DNA of 64,000 bases from Lateolabrax maculatus (Eukaryota; Chordata; Actinopteri; Acropomatiformes; Lateolabracidae): NCBI GenBank assembly GCA_031216445.1, contig CM062211.1, positions 1,500,001 through 1,564,000 on the forward strand, written 5' to 3'. The translations under genes and the position numbers were made by a program. The notes under the pieces are model-generated. The model ran no database searches. It worked only from the letters and a program-made list of their open reading frames with translations, and was not told the origin of the DNA. This document shows, piece by piece, positions 1 through 13,109 of this stretch; position 1 is the stretch's first letter, and every line of letters starts with the position of its first letter.

Positions 1-179
1 AAATTGCTTCTTGTTTAAGTCATTAGAAAATGTATTTAATAAACCCCCTTGTGCTAGCCAGACTGCCATGTGCCTATTCAATGTTAATGTTATCCATGTG
101 CAATATGAGAAATGTTACAAAGCTGTGCAGAAAATGTAGAAGTTGTACGTGAAAAAAATCAATAGCAAGTTTTAATGGG

Positions 180-610
180 TTTTACGTCAGTAATGATAGA
201 GGAGGTTAAGAGGCTAGGGCGCGGGTTAATGGCGCTATCAGGACATAGACCAAGTTAAGTGCAAAGTAAAGGTCTGCCACCAGAGGTTAATTAACCTTTC
301 TAAACCCAAGGTGTCTGAAAGCACATACATATTGAATGGAAGCTGCCACAAAAAGTCTGTAGGTCATGGTTAATACATTCCGCAAGTTACAATTAAAACA
401 TCATCAGACTAACACCTGATCTCTGTTTAAGAGCCATTTATGAAGCTGCAATTCAGGAGGCAATTTATTACAGTCAAAAGCCATCTGAATGAAGGGCAGT
501 TAGGTTAGCGGATATGCAATTTCAGTCAATGCAAAAGCAGTGATTGGGAAGGAAAGGCCAGTGATGCAAGCAGTGAAGCATTTACTGCATCTACCACTTA
601 CTCTTTCTTT
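180..610. promoter_or_regulatory. Conserved-element-like unique block
   Basis: Balanced-composition sequence without repeats or open frames. It contains GGTTAATTAACC-type symmetry near 283-295, a CRE-like TTACGTCA at 181-188, and ATGCAATT/ATGCAAAA octamer-like words near 515-537. It looks like an enhancer-type conserved element but no alignment was possible. Confidence 0.25.
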
Positions 611-1064
611 ATGTTAGTGAATACAACAATGAGAGAACATGGAGATAAATTAGATGACAGGAACACAAAAGTCCTCTTGAGGGTTTTAGCGCTCCGCTGT
701 AAGTGCAAGTTTTACTTGTTCATTAGATGTTGAATCTACAAGCAAAGTTTTTACGTAGATATTATTTGTTTTACTAGTAAATAAGCAGTATATCTACAGT
801 AAAATTGATTTATTACATGTCATGTAAAGACGAATCCTGGTTTGTGTTATCAGGGTAGGGGATTAGAGAAACCTGATTCCTCCAGCCAGATATCTCCTGG
901 AGAAATCTGATTTTTTGACCATGTAGACATGGAAGTGGGTTTCTCAACAGCTTTTTCCATTCATTCATGTGCAGGATGAAAAATTTTAGACAGGGAAAAT
1001 ATTGCCGTTACAGCAGATTAGCCAGATTAAAAGAAGGATCATTACATGTAGAGATTCATTCTCG

Positions 1065-1112
1065 TGTTTCCTCAATTGGATTAAATTATTTTTAATTTCA
1101 ATTGAGGAAACA
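1065..1112. repeat. Perfect 14-bp hairpin
   Basis: TGTTTCCTCAATTG (1065-1078) is exactly reverse-complementary to 1099-1112, separated by a 20-base AT-rich loop. Could be the remnant of an inverted-repeat element or a chance palindrome. Confidence 0.6.
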
Positions 1113-1498
1113 ATGTCACCACAAGATCTATATTGTTCATATCACCTGATTTTCATCAGCAGATGGAGTGTTCCCAGTTGTCATAGACTTGTACTGAGCA
1201 CCTAAGGTAGTTCAAATGCTCAGCTGAAGCTAATATGTTGCTTCAGCAGTCTCACAATATTAAGAAGGTATTTTTGCCCTTTAAGAATTTCCGACAGTGT
1301 GTTTTCCCGGCACCAAACCTACAAACTACCAGGATGCACCCATCCACCACAGTTTAGCAAAGGAACCATCTGTGGAAACAAAAAGAGGAGATTTGTTCTA
1401 AACAACTGTAATTTTGCAAAAATACCCACTTGATTTGTCTAACGCAGACAGTTTAAGCCTCATATTAGCTTCAGCTGACTGTGTATTTTATCAGCCAT

Positions 1499-1618
1499 CT
1501 CTTACAGTGGAGTTGTGGCACAAGGGGATCTCTTCATGACGAGTATGGAGGAATGATTACAGCTCTCAGTAACATTTCCCATAACATGTGGCATGTGAGT
1601 ATTGTATTCAAACAGACA
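1499..1618 (+). repeat. Dispersed repeat, copy 1 (second at 57125-57234)
   Basis: Shares order and words with 57125-57234: CTTACAGTG, GGAATGATT, then near-identical GCATGTGAGTATTGTATT at the 3' end. The family is not identified. Ends are unclear. Confidence 0.55.
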
Positions 1619-1953
1619 ATATAAACCAAAGTGACAAATCTCTGTAATGTGACATATTTCTCATTCATCAAATATTTAATTTTTGTTGTTGGAATAAATT
1701 ACTTTCTTGTTGCTATAACTTATCTGAGAATGAAAATGCTGTCTCTTTGTACTGTCAGCTGTCTTAGAAAGATGGGAGAAAGACAATGTTATGATGACCA
1801 AGGTCCCCAGCTGGATTCAGAATCAGGATGTTGCATTAACACAGTATGAAACTCCAAGATTTCCTTAACTCATGTTAAATACATTTACAAACCATTCTGC
1901 AGTGATAATTGATGCTAAATTGGCCTTGAGTATGACAGTGTTCGTGTGTTAGC

Positions 1954-2034
1954 CCTGTGGTACTGTAGACTGGTCACCTGTCCAGGATGTTCACTGCCTC
2001 TCACACAGTGCAAGCTGGGATAGCTTGAACAAGA
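1954..2034 (+). mobile_element. Fish non-LTR/SINE 3'-region fragment
   Basis: Matches, from memory, the very common fish repeat segment reading CTGG(C/T)-ACCTGTCCAGG, then CACTGCCTCTC and AGCTGGGATAG. Only about 80 bases remain, with no open frame. Class assignment (LINE 3' end versus SINE) is uncertain. Confidence 0.5.
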
Positions 2035-3099
2035 TACGAATTTAAGAGTATCCTAGCAATATGAGTGTAAATTACATAATTTAATTATACATTCAGTTCC
2101 CAGTTTGTTGGCAACTGAACTTGCAACTGAGTGTAGATTCAAGCATTACATCCCTACCTACAGATATCTCGAGCCACCGACACAGCTTGTGATTATTTGG
2201 TGACATTCACTGAAAGCCAACCTGCCGCTGACTTCCTGTAAAAGAGCAAATAACAAAAAGCAGTATTCTGACTGGAGAGGTGTTCCTTTATCATCACTTT
2301 GATGTAGTTTACATCTGAACCAAATGATCCAAAGCTACTGAGAGGTCAAATTAGCTTTTTCCAGAGCTGATTGATTTAATTACATGTAGAAGTAGGTGTA
2401 CCTGTAGTTACAGATAGCTCCAGCTAATCACAGCCAGGCTCCACACTGCCTTAGTCAGTGGCTAATACAGCCCTCAAGCTATGGAGAAAGTCAAAATGAG
2501 ATGCATGCGCACACTTAAAGTAACATTATCAAACACAACTTCCTCTTTCAACCAGCCAGTACAGCAGGTTCAGCCATTCCCTCAGCGACTGGCATCCCTG
2601 TAGATGCCTCCGTGTCGGAGAGTTCCCCATAGGCAAACACCTCCAAAGGGAAGACACAGCGGAAGTAGTTTTGCGCATCCTGCCTCTAGGAAGAATGGAG
2701 GATAGGTGGATAGGTGTACTGAAAAATGTCCTAGTGAGCACGTCCTTTAATTTACACACACACACAGCCACAAACACCTGATACACCCCCCCCCCCCAAA
2801 CCCCCATGAGTCTGTCGATCTACACCCTAAATAAAGACAACAAAGCAATCCCCACTGGGAGCGTCCATTCCTGACTGCCTGTGTACATGCACACTATTTC
2901 CTGCTTCCTCTCACACTAACTCTCACACACACACACACAGATACATACACAACTTCCATCCTCCATGATGTAATGAACCTGCAAGGCTTTCCCTTTTACT
3001 CCCCTCACTCTAGGATAATTTTTTTCAGCTGCACTTTTGATTTACTTTCAGAAAGGAAGTTTTTAGAGTGCTCCCCACCCCTCTCCTTGTAACATGTCT

Positions 3100-3480
3100 C
3101 CCTACCCACCCCCACCGCGCTTGTATTTAAACACAAAGTTTGAGTACAAGCCGCACCTACTCTCTGGATGAGGTCTATTCCCCCGACTCACTCTTTCCAA
3201 GTAATTGCCCTGTTTTTCAGCAAGTACGGATTCCTGCGCCACACCAGTGCGGTGCTTTAATTTGCGGGTAAATAGGTTTTCTGCTGAGTTTAAAGGCGCT
3301 GTGCCCGTTGGGGGATTCAGCTTTGGGAAGATACTCTGAGGTTGAAAGAAATCATTAAGCAAGTGGTGTTGGGGGGAGGGGGTCCGGTTCATGATGCAAA
3401 CAAGCAGTCAGCACTGACCTGACACGCTTCCCTGACAACGACTTGCACTATGGATTTCTTTTCACTTCATGTGGCTCGTA
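3100..3480 (-). promoter_or_regulatory. GC-richer block with minus-strand frame; possible promoter or exon
   Basis: Richer in CpG than neighbouring DNA. It carries a 96-codon minus-strand frame (3392 to 3102) that starts MNRTPSPQHH and shows no recognised family. A TATTTAAA word lies at 3122-3129, and a GTAGGT donor-like site occurs on the minus strand near 3160. It could be the first exon of a divergent gene, an unstable transcript, or a conserved element. No function is assigned. Confidence 0.2.
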
Positions 3481-4563
3481 GCTTTTCGGTGATTGTACAA
3501 AGTGTGGTTAAAGGTCAGATTTACTACATATGAGAAACTCGACAAAATGCTTATCACTTTGACTTTGGGCTGGCAAACGCTACACAAATACCAAACATTA
3601 GCCAAAGCGTATGCTAAATGGATCAAAGTCCTGATGCAAACACAACTTTTAAAGGTTTGGCTCAGCCAAATTACAAAAACATATTTTTTCTATCATATTT
3701 TGCTTTCATTTTTCAATTTTTGGTTATCCAGCTGAGAGTTAACAGGAACTATTTCTTCTGTAGAAGGTAGTTCCAATGAAAACGGTCGTAGTGAGTTATG
3801 TGGTTTAATCCAGAGTAAAAGAGTAAAAGAGTGTTTCTGGAAAGACATGTTGCTGTTGACCACCACAAACTAAATTCACTTCAGCACAATTGTTTAAGAA
3901 AAAAAAAGAAAATACAACAACAAAAATATCTGCGGGATAGATACCACAAGAAGGATATGAAGTCATTACATTGGTTGTTTTTTAGGTGTACCGGCTCCTT
4001 TAAACAACCATTAGAGGTCATGGAGAACAGAAGTCCTGTTCTGTTCTACTATGTTAAGGATTGTTGTATGTAAAGTGACAAAATATAATTTGCACAGTGT
4101 AGGGTACAGCTTTGACCCAGAAAGAGCTACAGCTCTGTATTTATGATGTGCATGAGTTTTTCAACACCATTTTTCCCCCATTAAAATGTACGAGGTATGA
4201 TTTTACTTCTGAATTTGAGTTAACATAATAAAGAAAAGAGAAATTCCTTATTGTCGTGCTACATAACTTTTTGGATTTTTAACAAAGCGCAGCACATGCC
4301 TTAGGCACCCTAGTTATGACCACGTGCTGCAGTGGATAGTCGATAACACGTTTGGCATGAACACCTCGTGCCAGGTGCACTGTGTCGAGCATAAAGACGG
4401 CTTTACACATTATTTAAGAATAATTTAAACACATCATCATTTTAACAAAGCAACGCAGCATTTTATATGTTTTGCTAGGATTTTCCTACAACTACAGCCC
4501 ATGAATCTAAAGAGGTCAGTAGGCTTCAGCAGAAATGTCTGCTGGATTGTGTATGAAACACCT

Positions 4564-4590
4564 CCACACACACACACACACACACACACC
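4564..4590. repeat. (CA)n microsatellite
   Basis: About thirteen CA units, located 57 bases before the copy A MITE. Confidence 0.9.
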
Positions 4591-4646
4591 CCTCTGACGT
4601 TGGAATTGGGCAGCTGTATGGAATTATTTTTGTTGCTGTCTGAAAC

Positions 4647-5111
4647 TAACCTGGCATCGACAGACGAACTCGCAAATACGTATTAGTCTGGAACCTCTCA
4701 GTTCATTTTTGATTTCCAAGGGGTGGAGACAACAAATCAGAGCAACAAAATGCTGTCCTGTCAGATGGTATGTCCTGTCAGAAGTTCGGCAAACACATAT
4801 TTCTCAGCAACATAAAGTTTAAGTGCAGTTGTTTGTTCTTCTTTTAGAGAAAATTTACCGTCCAGTCCGTTTAATACTGCCACTGTAGCCAGCCAGGGAA
4901 CGGGAGCCACCATATTGGATATTTATAAAGATACCTGTACGGCGCTCATCTCTGTCAGTCATCATATTAAACCCGCCTCCTACTAAATAAACAATTGTGA
5001 TTGGTTAGTCTGAGAAATCGGCAGAGTAATCAGTTTGAATGGGAGAGGGGCCAGGCGTATCTGCCAGAGCAAATTAACATGAGCTTGCAGATTCGTTTGG
5101 TTCCTAGGCTA
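4647..5111 (-). mobile_element. TAGCCTGG MITE, copy A, with 9-bp target duplication
   Basis: Ends are TAACCTGGCATC and, inverted, TAGCCTAGGAACC. It is flanked by exact 9-bp direct repeats GTCTGAAAC at 4638-4646 and 5112-5120. 465 bases, in the opposite orientation to copies at 20472, 25151 and 49498, to which the interior aligns almost throughout. No open frame; non-autonomous. Confidence 0.85.
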
Positions 5112-5879
5112 GTCTGAAACCAACAATCTGATGTTCAAGCTCATTTTATGCAGCGACTGGCCAGTGTGGAGGTGTGGAGGTGAGAAAGTAATCAGGATTT
5201 AACTTCTCTCTTGCACAACTATTTTTTCAACTCTCAACTTCTTACAACTGAGCACACACCATCAATGTCTTTGAGGAATTGTCCGAAAGTATGTGCTGCT
5301 ATCCCCATATCTAAATGTTTTTAGGATTATCACGTTTTTCTCCCTCCCCTATGACAGCAGGCGTTTGCCCTGCCTTTGAGTGTGGCCGTTCAGAACACAT
5401 TAGAACCTATTGCCTTTAGTCACTGTAGACAGACAATGCAGAAACACGATGTCATCCACAGAAACTGTGTCAACCCCGCCCCTTCTCTTAGCTTGGGCGT
5501 TCTCACTCGCTCAGTAAAATTTGCTCTCAGGAGCTTTGTGAATAGCTCTTGAGAGGAAACTCTTTTTGTTGGGAACTTTTAGTGCCATTTAGGAGCCCTC
5601 GTAATGGTAAGACAAGACACTTTATGAATATGGCCCTGAAGTCTCCGAGTCCAAAGTGAGATAATCTTGATGGCATCATCAGAGTTATTTGCTCAGACTT
5701 TGGAAAGCTCCTGCAATTGTTTTCACAATAGTAAGTAAACTCACCTAAATATGTAAAAAAAATGATGGATTGACCTATATGACTTTTTCCCGATGTGAAG
5801 ACAGTTTTACGTTGTTTTTTATGATTTTCTTTTGACAACCCCCGCTTGAAAAGTGAAGAAATTCTTCAGTTTAAAGAAG

Positions 5880-6120
5880 TGACTCATCTTGGTGCCATTA
5901 ATGTGCCTTCATCCACTGCTATGGCTCTCAGAAATATGTAATTATTAGCATATGGTGACAAAAAGTCATTACTGCAACAACATGGGACCCTCTAATTGTC
6001 AGCTCAGAAACATGTCCAAATGAGCCAATTGCACACAATAAATTGCTGATTACTAATGACAATGTCCTGTGATTATATCCTTAATAATTTCTTCTGAGTG
6101 TGATTACCCAGTCCAAAACA
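5880..6120. promoter_or_regulatory. Conserved-element-like block with homeodomain/POU-type words
   Basis: TAATTATTAGCATATGG near 5938, GAGCCAATTGC near 6022, GATTACTAATGACA near 6047 and TTAATAATTTC near 6081, in otherwise non-repetitive sequence. Typical look of a vertebrate developmental enhancer; unproven. Confidence 0.3.
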
Positions 6121-6744
6121 GATAAGCCTCATGAAAAAAAATATTTCACCCCCTAGAATAAAACTAGTCTGCTGTTTTTTTTCCGACAGTATCTCCTGAA
6201 AGACCAGTGAACAGTTGTTCAACACTATAAACCTTTAAAAAAAATATTATTTCTGTATTTAATTGGTGAAGCAAACCAGAGTACCTCTGGTTTAACAGTG
6301 ATAGATGCAACAAAACAAAGACTGAAACACTAGATTACAGGGTGGGGCATGGGTATGAGGAGATGTCAGGTTGTGTGTGTGTATGTGTGTGAGGATGTGC
6401 TAGCAATTAAAACAGGCAGGCAAAATAACAATGATACTTCTAAACTTGAGAAAAATGGTATGACAAAGATTGATTTACAGTTGATTGGAAATCTTGGATA
6501 TCTGGACCAAATGTCATGGTAATCTACGCTGCAGGGACTCTGGCTGCCGATGTTTGGGGGAATGGGGTTAAAATTGGTCTTATAAGGTGCCACTGAAGTT
6601 GTTTCAAAGAAGTAATCTTTGGTTTGATTGTATTAAAAAAAATGTATTGATGATTTTATAATAAAAAATAATTTTGTTTAATTCTGATTTTGTGGCATAT
6701 CTTGTGTTATGATTGTTCATCAGTAACTCAGAGTTATTACTGCC

Positions 6745-6820
6745 TAGGCCAGGACATTCTTGAAATAGAGATTTTTAATCTCAATGAAGCTTTTCTGTTT
6801 ATGTAAAGGTTAAATAAACA
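6745..6820 (+). mobile_element. Non-LTR retroelement 3' tail fragment
   Basis: Resembles the common fish retroelement end: GGCCAGGACATTCTTGAAA, then AGAGATTTTTAATCTCAATG and GGTTAAATAAA. The short inverted pair GAGATT/AATCTC is characteristic of this tail. About 75 bases, strongly decayed. Confidence 0.45.
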
Positions 6821-7866
6821 TTTTTGAAAAAGTTGTGAGATATTTTTGTCAAATCCAAAGTTGTCATCACCAGGTGGTGCTTGAGGAAAATTCAATCAGT
6901 AACCAGCCATCAAATTACAGTATTACATATGAAAACGTTTTTATAATAGCCTTTTTTAGTTGTCTCATATGTAATTATTAAAACAAAGTGAGAGCCTCAT
7001 AGATGATGTCAGTGTGGATGATGGGTAACGGGCCTCTGATACCTTAATTAAAACGCAACCAGCTTTGTTTTCCTGAAGTATCAAATGTGAAATAATGTAA
7101 CTGCCCATTGTTGGATTTATTTGATGACAGCTGAACCGTGGAAACAACAATAGATACGTCAGGTGCAGTAGTAATGATGTATTTAGAGGAAATAAGTAAA
7201 ATAATTCCAAACTCAAGCTCCCTTTGCAAAGAATGAACAAAAACATAGCTTGCTTTGATAATAAAGCATACCTCTGGAGAATAAATGTATTATAATGAGA
7301 TAAAAGAGTCCTGAAAATAATGGGGCTGTGAAGAGGGTAGCTACTCCTGTTTTTTCATCCTCAGTACTGATAGTCTGCCTTCAGTGTTGAGTAAGTCCAT
7401 GTCAGATGTCTGAACCGCCACAAATCCAAATCAGTTTTCATATTGGCATCTGATTTGGATTTAGTTTTTTAAAAAAAAAAAAATTATATATTCGTTTTTG
7501 ATACATTTTAGTCTTTTAATTATTGCAAGTTTTAGTATAGCTTTAGTATTTATGTTTTTCAGTGTTTTTTAATTTTTATGACTTTAAGGATTCTGAGTCT
7601 ACCAGCTGTAGCTACATCTTTAATGTGTACAGTTACCATGGTTACAGGCTGATTAATATAAACTGAGGCTAAGTGTGATTAACTTATTTGCACTATTTGC
7701 CTTATTATAGCACTTATGTCCATCTTTTCAAACATTAAAGGCTGTTATCTCTCCCTTTATAACCATGAATCCTTGCCAGCGCCCTGCTGGTTGCCATTTC
7801 GTTGGTTCCAAACCCACCTTACTTCTAACTTGCAGAAGGGAGTGCAGTTCGGGGTCGAGATAGATG

Positions 7867-8020
7867 GAGTGGAGTCAAAAGTATATTTTCCTCTGAAATG
7901 TAGTGGACTACAAATATAAAGTAGCATAAAATGGAAATACTCAAACAAAGTACAAGTGCCTCAAAACTGTACTTCAGTACAGTAATTGAGTAAATGTTTT
8001 GGTTACATTTCACCACTGCT
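7867..8020 (+). repeat. Common teleost dispersed repeat
   Basis: Contains CCTCTGAAATGTAGTGGA, AGTAGCATAAAATGGAAATA, CTCAAACAAAGTACAAGTGC and TTACATTTCACCACTGCT. I recognise this word order from many fish genomes. It is non-coding and its class is not known to me. Confidence 0.7.
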
Positions 8021-8359
8021 AGCTTGTTACTCTAAGTCTAGGTATGTTTTGCTGTAGTGCTACAATAGGCTCATAGGCAAGTCAAAGTTAAATTAACCAC
8101 AATAAGAAGCTGTGAATTATTAATGTTACCAGGAAAACTAAGAGCAACATGACAGCAACTTTGCTGAGACTCTGAACATATTTTTACAGGATAAGACTTG
8201 GTTTTATAACCTGATATTATACGGCACCGTTTTATGTATTGACTCTCTTGATATTTTTCGATACATTTATATGACAGTGTGTAGTTGAGTAGGAAAGTAT
8301 AGAGGTTGTAGCTGTAATTATGCATTAGGTCTATCCGTCTCTTTTAGAGATGTTGCGAA

Positions 8360-8900
8360 GGGAAGTGACCCTCGCATGTCTTTCCGCTCATCCCTTACAT
8401 CTGTCTCGGACAAAGTATCAGGCACCTTGGTGTGGTTATTTAATGCTGATTTAAAGGAGCAGAGTACAAAAAGGGCCTAGTGTGTGTTGGGTAGTGTGTT
8501 GTAATATCTTGGAGCCCTTCTCCAGCTCCCAGACCTTGTCTGTCAAACAATTCAATACAGGCCCATTTTGTAGTTTGACGCTTGAGCGACAGTGTTTGAG
8601 TGAGTTAGTGTCCCTGACCATCAATTAGGAGCAGACCTCATTGACACACATAAAAAACCCTGCCATCCAGTGCTTTCAGTAATTGCGAGCATGGCAGTTT
8701 ATCATTATCCATGAAAACCACTGGGTTTTGCAAACACATGGCTGTTTTGATGGTCCTCCACCACTCGAGTGTCACTCAATTTTGTGCAGCTGTTTGTTTC
8801 CACATGAATATATTTTTTTCTCTCCCAAGGCCAAATGGTCATTTCGCTTTAATGAGCTCACTGTGCTACAAAACACAAAGCAGAAGTGGGGTGTGGAGTG
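8360..8900. promoter_or_regulatory. Conserved-element-like block
   Basis: Non-repetitive sequence with CATCAATTAGG near 8619, TTTAATGCTGATTTAAAGG near 8440, TTATCATTATCC near 8699 and TTCGCTTTAATGAG near 8842. Two overlapping frames of 77-79 codons here have no recognisable motif and are regarded as chance. Confidence 0.25.
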
Positions 8901-9179
8901 CAAGGTTCCAAAGGCTGATTGAGAGTTTTAACCAAGGCTACTAAAGGTATACAATAAGCAATTACAGCTAATTGCTTTTGAACAACTCTTGCTAAAAACA
9001 CTCTTGTTTTGTATTTGTTCTTCTTACATTTTGGGGATTTTTTTTGTTTATTCAAAATATTGGAATTGAATGACCACCTTAATACTTTATCTACACTTCT
9101 TTAACCCTAGATTTATAAATCATTAAATCTTGATAAAGTTGGAAAAGATTTGTGTAAGATAAGACAGAGGTATACTTTA

Positions 9180-9490
9180 AATAACTATCCTAATTTAAAG
9201 AGTTCGGCCTTCTCGTGACAAGAGACTTTACGCTAAAGAGTTCTCAAACAATTGCAAAAAAGACATTACAAATTTTACTACTCAAGTCTAACTGATACAA
9301 TTATGTACTTGTGAGCAGCCCAGAAGTATGACTCAAGTGTCAACACTTGACGCCATGATTACCATTTGACAAAAACATTGTTAATTACAACTCAGAAGTT
9401 AAGTGAAGAGCTGGGCGCTGAAGCATTAAAACATAAATGAAGCCTTTGCCCCCCTTCAGCAATGGTAGATAATGGGATTCCACATCAATA
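9180..9490. promoter_or_regulatory. Unique block, possible conserved element
   Basis: Contains TTGTTAATTACAAC near 9379 and AACAATTGCAAAA near 9248 in repeat-free sequence of mixed composition. Weak support. Confidence 0.18.
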
Positions 9491-9959
9491 AACACTTAAG
9501 AGATTTTTTCACATCAAGTGCCTGCATCCTGTGGAAAAAGTACTATTTGACAGTAATATTTCCCCTGTATTCAGTTAAGAGATTTCTGTCCAACAGTGCT
9601 CCTATTTATTTTGATGTGACTTTTATTTGTTGTTGTGTTTTTTTCTTTCAGAGCCAACTCATTTGATAGTTCTTGGTCTTGCAACCTTGTTTCATATAAC
9701 ATCTTCCAGCTAAGGTAGCCTTCCCTCCAATATGTTGAATAATTCATGACTTGCAATTCAATACTATTGGATTGGGGAGAGGGGGACTCGAAAGTTGAAT
9801 TACAAAACATCACATTCTTTCATCTCATGAAGTTTTTTTACAAAGTGCAGAGGTCAATTATGAGTCCTCTGGCAATAGCTGGTATGAATAATACACCGAA
9901 GGGCTCCAGAACCTTGGGAGAGTTCCTCCACTTGTGTAGATTATTGACGCTTTTAGTTT

Positions 9960-10330
9960 TTTTTTCCTATCCTCAGGTAAAATAATGGACCCTTTGTCTG
10001 TGGTCTCCTGTACTGTGCATGCCTCCATCGCCTCAAGGCAAAAGAGGCCTAATTTGCACCGGTCTGTTTTGGGGCCAATTATTATAATACCAAATGTACT
10101 GGAAACACAATAAAATTGAAAACAATAAAGAGTGGGCCCTACCAATATCATGCATTTTAATAATCCTCTCATTAAAGATGCATTTTATCTGTTCAGCAAT
10201 TTGCAGAGTTTTACCTCACTCTCTCTAGACCTAAATTACCTGCAGAACATGGGCATCCTGCTCCTGGTGTGCAGAGAGCTGCTGGGAGTAAGTCCCCTAA
10301 CAGAAGATTCACCTGTGAAAAATAGCATGC
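9960..10330. promoter_or_regulatory. Unique block, conserved element or unidentified exon
   Basis: Contains GAGGCCTAATTTGCACCGG near 10044 and clustered TTAATAAT/ATTATTATA words. Between an acceptor-like CTGCAG at 10246 and a donor-like GTAAGT at 10289 a short frame reads NMGILLLVCRELLG. That could be a small exon of an unknown gene, but no neighbouring exon was found. A regulatory element is the simpler reading. Confidence 0.25.
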
Positions 10331-12244
10331 GGTAGGAATTGCTTTTCATGTTGAAACCATGTGTGATTCAAGGAAATTAGAAATGTGAAATGTAATCACA
10401 TGAAATATTAATCACAAAATGACACACCCAGATTGCATTTTCACAGGTGAAGTTGTTGCGACGTTTAATGATTTGCTATCCTAATTTTTTATTTCATATG
10501 TTAAACTTCACAGGTAAAAGGTGCCTCTTTGCCTGAGTGTGTGTCTTGTGCAAATTCATTTTTTATAAGGGTCTTGTCCATCTTGTGTGTTAAGTTAGCC
10601 ATTTATAAGAAATTCTAAGACCATTATAATATTTTTTTTATGTTTTATATTTCCATTGACTTTGTGTCTTCGTATATTGACTCAACTAGTGGCTTGTTGA
10701 ATATGTTGTTTATGCACAGCAAAAAAAAAAAAAAACATCAATAAAAATCAATTCACCTTCTGATATTGATCATGTACGTGTGTCATAGACCATCAGACCT
10801 TTTCTAAAGGACTATCACTGTAAAGACCTTTAAAAAAATATGGACTTGACATCTTCACTGACACTACAGATCGTTTAAGACTTGGATTAGTAAATTCCTA
10901 ACCCCATATAAATTTTATAAATCTACATTTCCCCCCATATGTGTTACTGTGTCCATGTACCTCATTGAATAGTAACTGTGGAATAAATGTCACAGAAAAG
11001 TAGTTGAATCAATCAACCCTGAACAGGAAATCAAAAGGTCTTAGTAATATATTGTCAAGAGTGAAGCAGTAAAAAAAAATGCAATTATTAATTTTTCTGG
11101 AACAGTCAGAATCATAGTTAGTAGTAGTAGTAGTCCATATGTGATCTGAGTTTTTCTTTTTGCATCAAAAATGTTTGCCTACATGGGAGTAACATGGGCC
11201 AGCAGTCTTATGATCAGTTGACAAACATTGGTACTTTTTCATTTAAATGTCCAACTCTTCAATCACAGTATACATGTGTGGTAGAAAAAATACTTGTATT
11301 TATGAAATGTGTGTGTCTGCATTGTCATGGTTAACTGACCCTGGCCTTTTACCTGCTCTGCCATGTGAGGTGGTTCAGACTGTGTAGTCAGAAAAGATTA
11401 GAAGACCTTGGGCTATCTTGAATTGTTGATATGCTGGATGGAGACTGATAGCTAAGAAGAGTCATATATGCCTCCATGTGTGACCTTGTTCTCTTGTGTA
11501 TAACTAGACTGTTGATTTTTCAAGCAAACTCCACGCCACCACTGTAGTGTGGGGACTGTTTGTATTGTAAATAAATACATAAATTTTTAACAATGGAGAC
11601 TAATGGTAGTGTTTTTTTTATTCTCCAAAATAGAGAACGACCTGAAAGTACCATTTTATTTTATCAGTGTAAATATCATTGATGTTTATTCAGTAAAAAC
11701 AGGTCCTTAAACACCCTGTAAATTGAAAAAAAAAAAAATGATAATAGTGTTTTTGTAATTACCACTACCCAGATGTGAAGTCAATTAATTTAACAGCAAA
11801 TGCAAAATGCAATCAACTGGTTTTATTACTCTATATAAGTAAAAGTGGTTGTTAAATTAGATCTACCGGAACAAGTTGAAACCACCGATGCACTATAAGA
11901 TATCCAGTACTACATGTACAGCTGGGCTGCTGGTTTTCCAGCAGTTCGCCTCCTGACTTGTGTCCTGTCTTGCATCACTAGATGTCAGTGTTCTCGCTGC
12001 TCTGTGGAGCTGCAGGCAACATGAACTACAGCATGGGATGTGCTCCAGAAAAATGCATCCTATTTTTTCACTTGAAAGTCCTCAGTCCTCATGGATTTCA
12101 TGCTATAGCCTCCTGTGTCACGGCCTGATTACTGAGGGCATCACTTTTATCTCATAATGAGCTGCAAACTGCTGAGCCGCAATTTCTTCTGGAACCGCTC
12201 TCATATCAACCAGCACTGCATCTCTCCCCACTTGTTGCCAGTTC

Positions 12245-12273
12245 AGTTGTATCTTTAAGTAAGAAGATACAAC
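12245..12273. repeat. 11-bp perfect hairpin
   Basis: AGTTGTATCTT (12245-12255) and its exact reverse complement at 12263-12273 enclose a 7-base loop. No poly-T tract follows and there is no further structure. Confidence 0.5.
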
Positions 12274-13109
12274 TTTACACATCCAGATAAAATTTACTGT
12301 ATTGAAGGTCTGATAACGAGTTACAGTAGGTTACAAAATTAATAATAATAAAATAATTCATTACTTGTTCAGGGATATCTACCACTAAAGTGCCAAATCA
12401 ACTGACATGATAAGGGCTTTAAATCGGGTCCTGGTTTAAAGCCTGAACTTAAGGACCTATCTTGAAGAATCCCCCTATGTCAAAATCTACTTTTAAAACC
12501 TCTTAATTTCAGTTTTGTGCTTGCATGTTGCATATTCCTTTTTTAATATGTTCAATCAGATTACTACACAGAAAACCTGGACCATCTGTAGCATAGATAA
12601 ACTGGATGCATTGTACAAAGAGGGAGACAAAGAGGTTACATTTTTGCCCTGGGGTCCCATGTGTTAATTGGTAAAAGGACACATTTTCAAACAAAGTAAT
12701 GCTGAAACATATTTTTAACATTGAAATAAGACTGACCCACAAGATACTATATTGTGAGTAAAATCATATATTCTTTAAAAGGAAGAAGCCTACACGTCAC
12801 TCATCACAGAGGTAGGTTGGTAGCTTAAACTCTTCTATTCCACAGAATGAGCAACTTTTAGACTGTTTATATATTTTCATGGTTTATAATTAGGAACATA
12901 AATGTTATACCAACATACCAACTTACGATCATACAAAAAGCAACAAAAAATTCAACAAAACATGGTAAAAACATATAATCTAATTTAAAATACTTAAAAT
13001 ACTCTTAGCTTTTTTTGTACTTCACATCTGTATTTAAGGTGCTGTACAGTTTGAGTCAAAACAATGATGGAAGGTGTGGAACCACCCATTTAGATATGTG
13101 GATGTAAAA

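Noticed and set aside
10246..10289. Small exon reading NMGILLLVCRELLG
   Set aside because: It has splice-like borders but no partner exon, no homolog recalled and a likely regulatory block around it. Kept only as an alternative.
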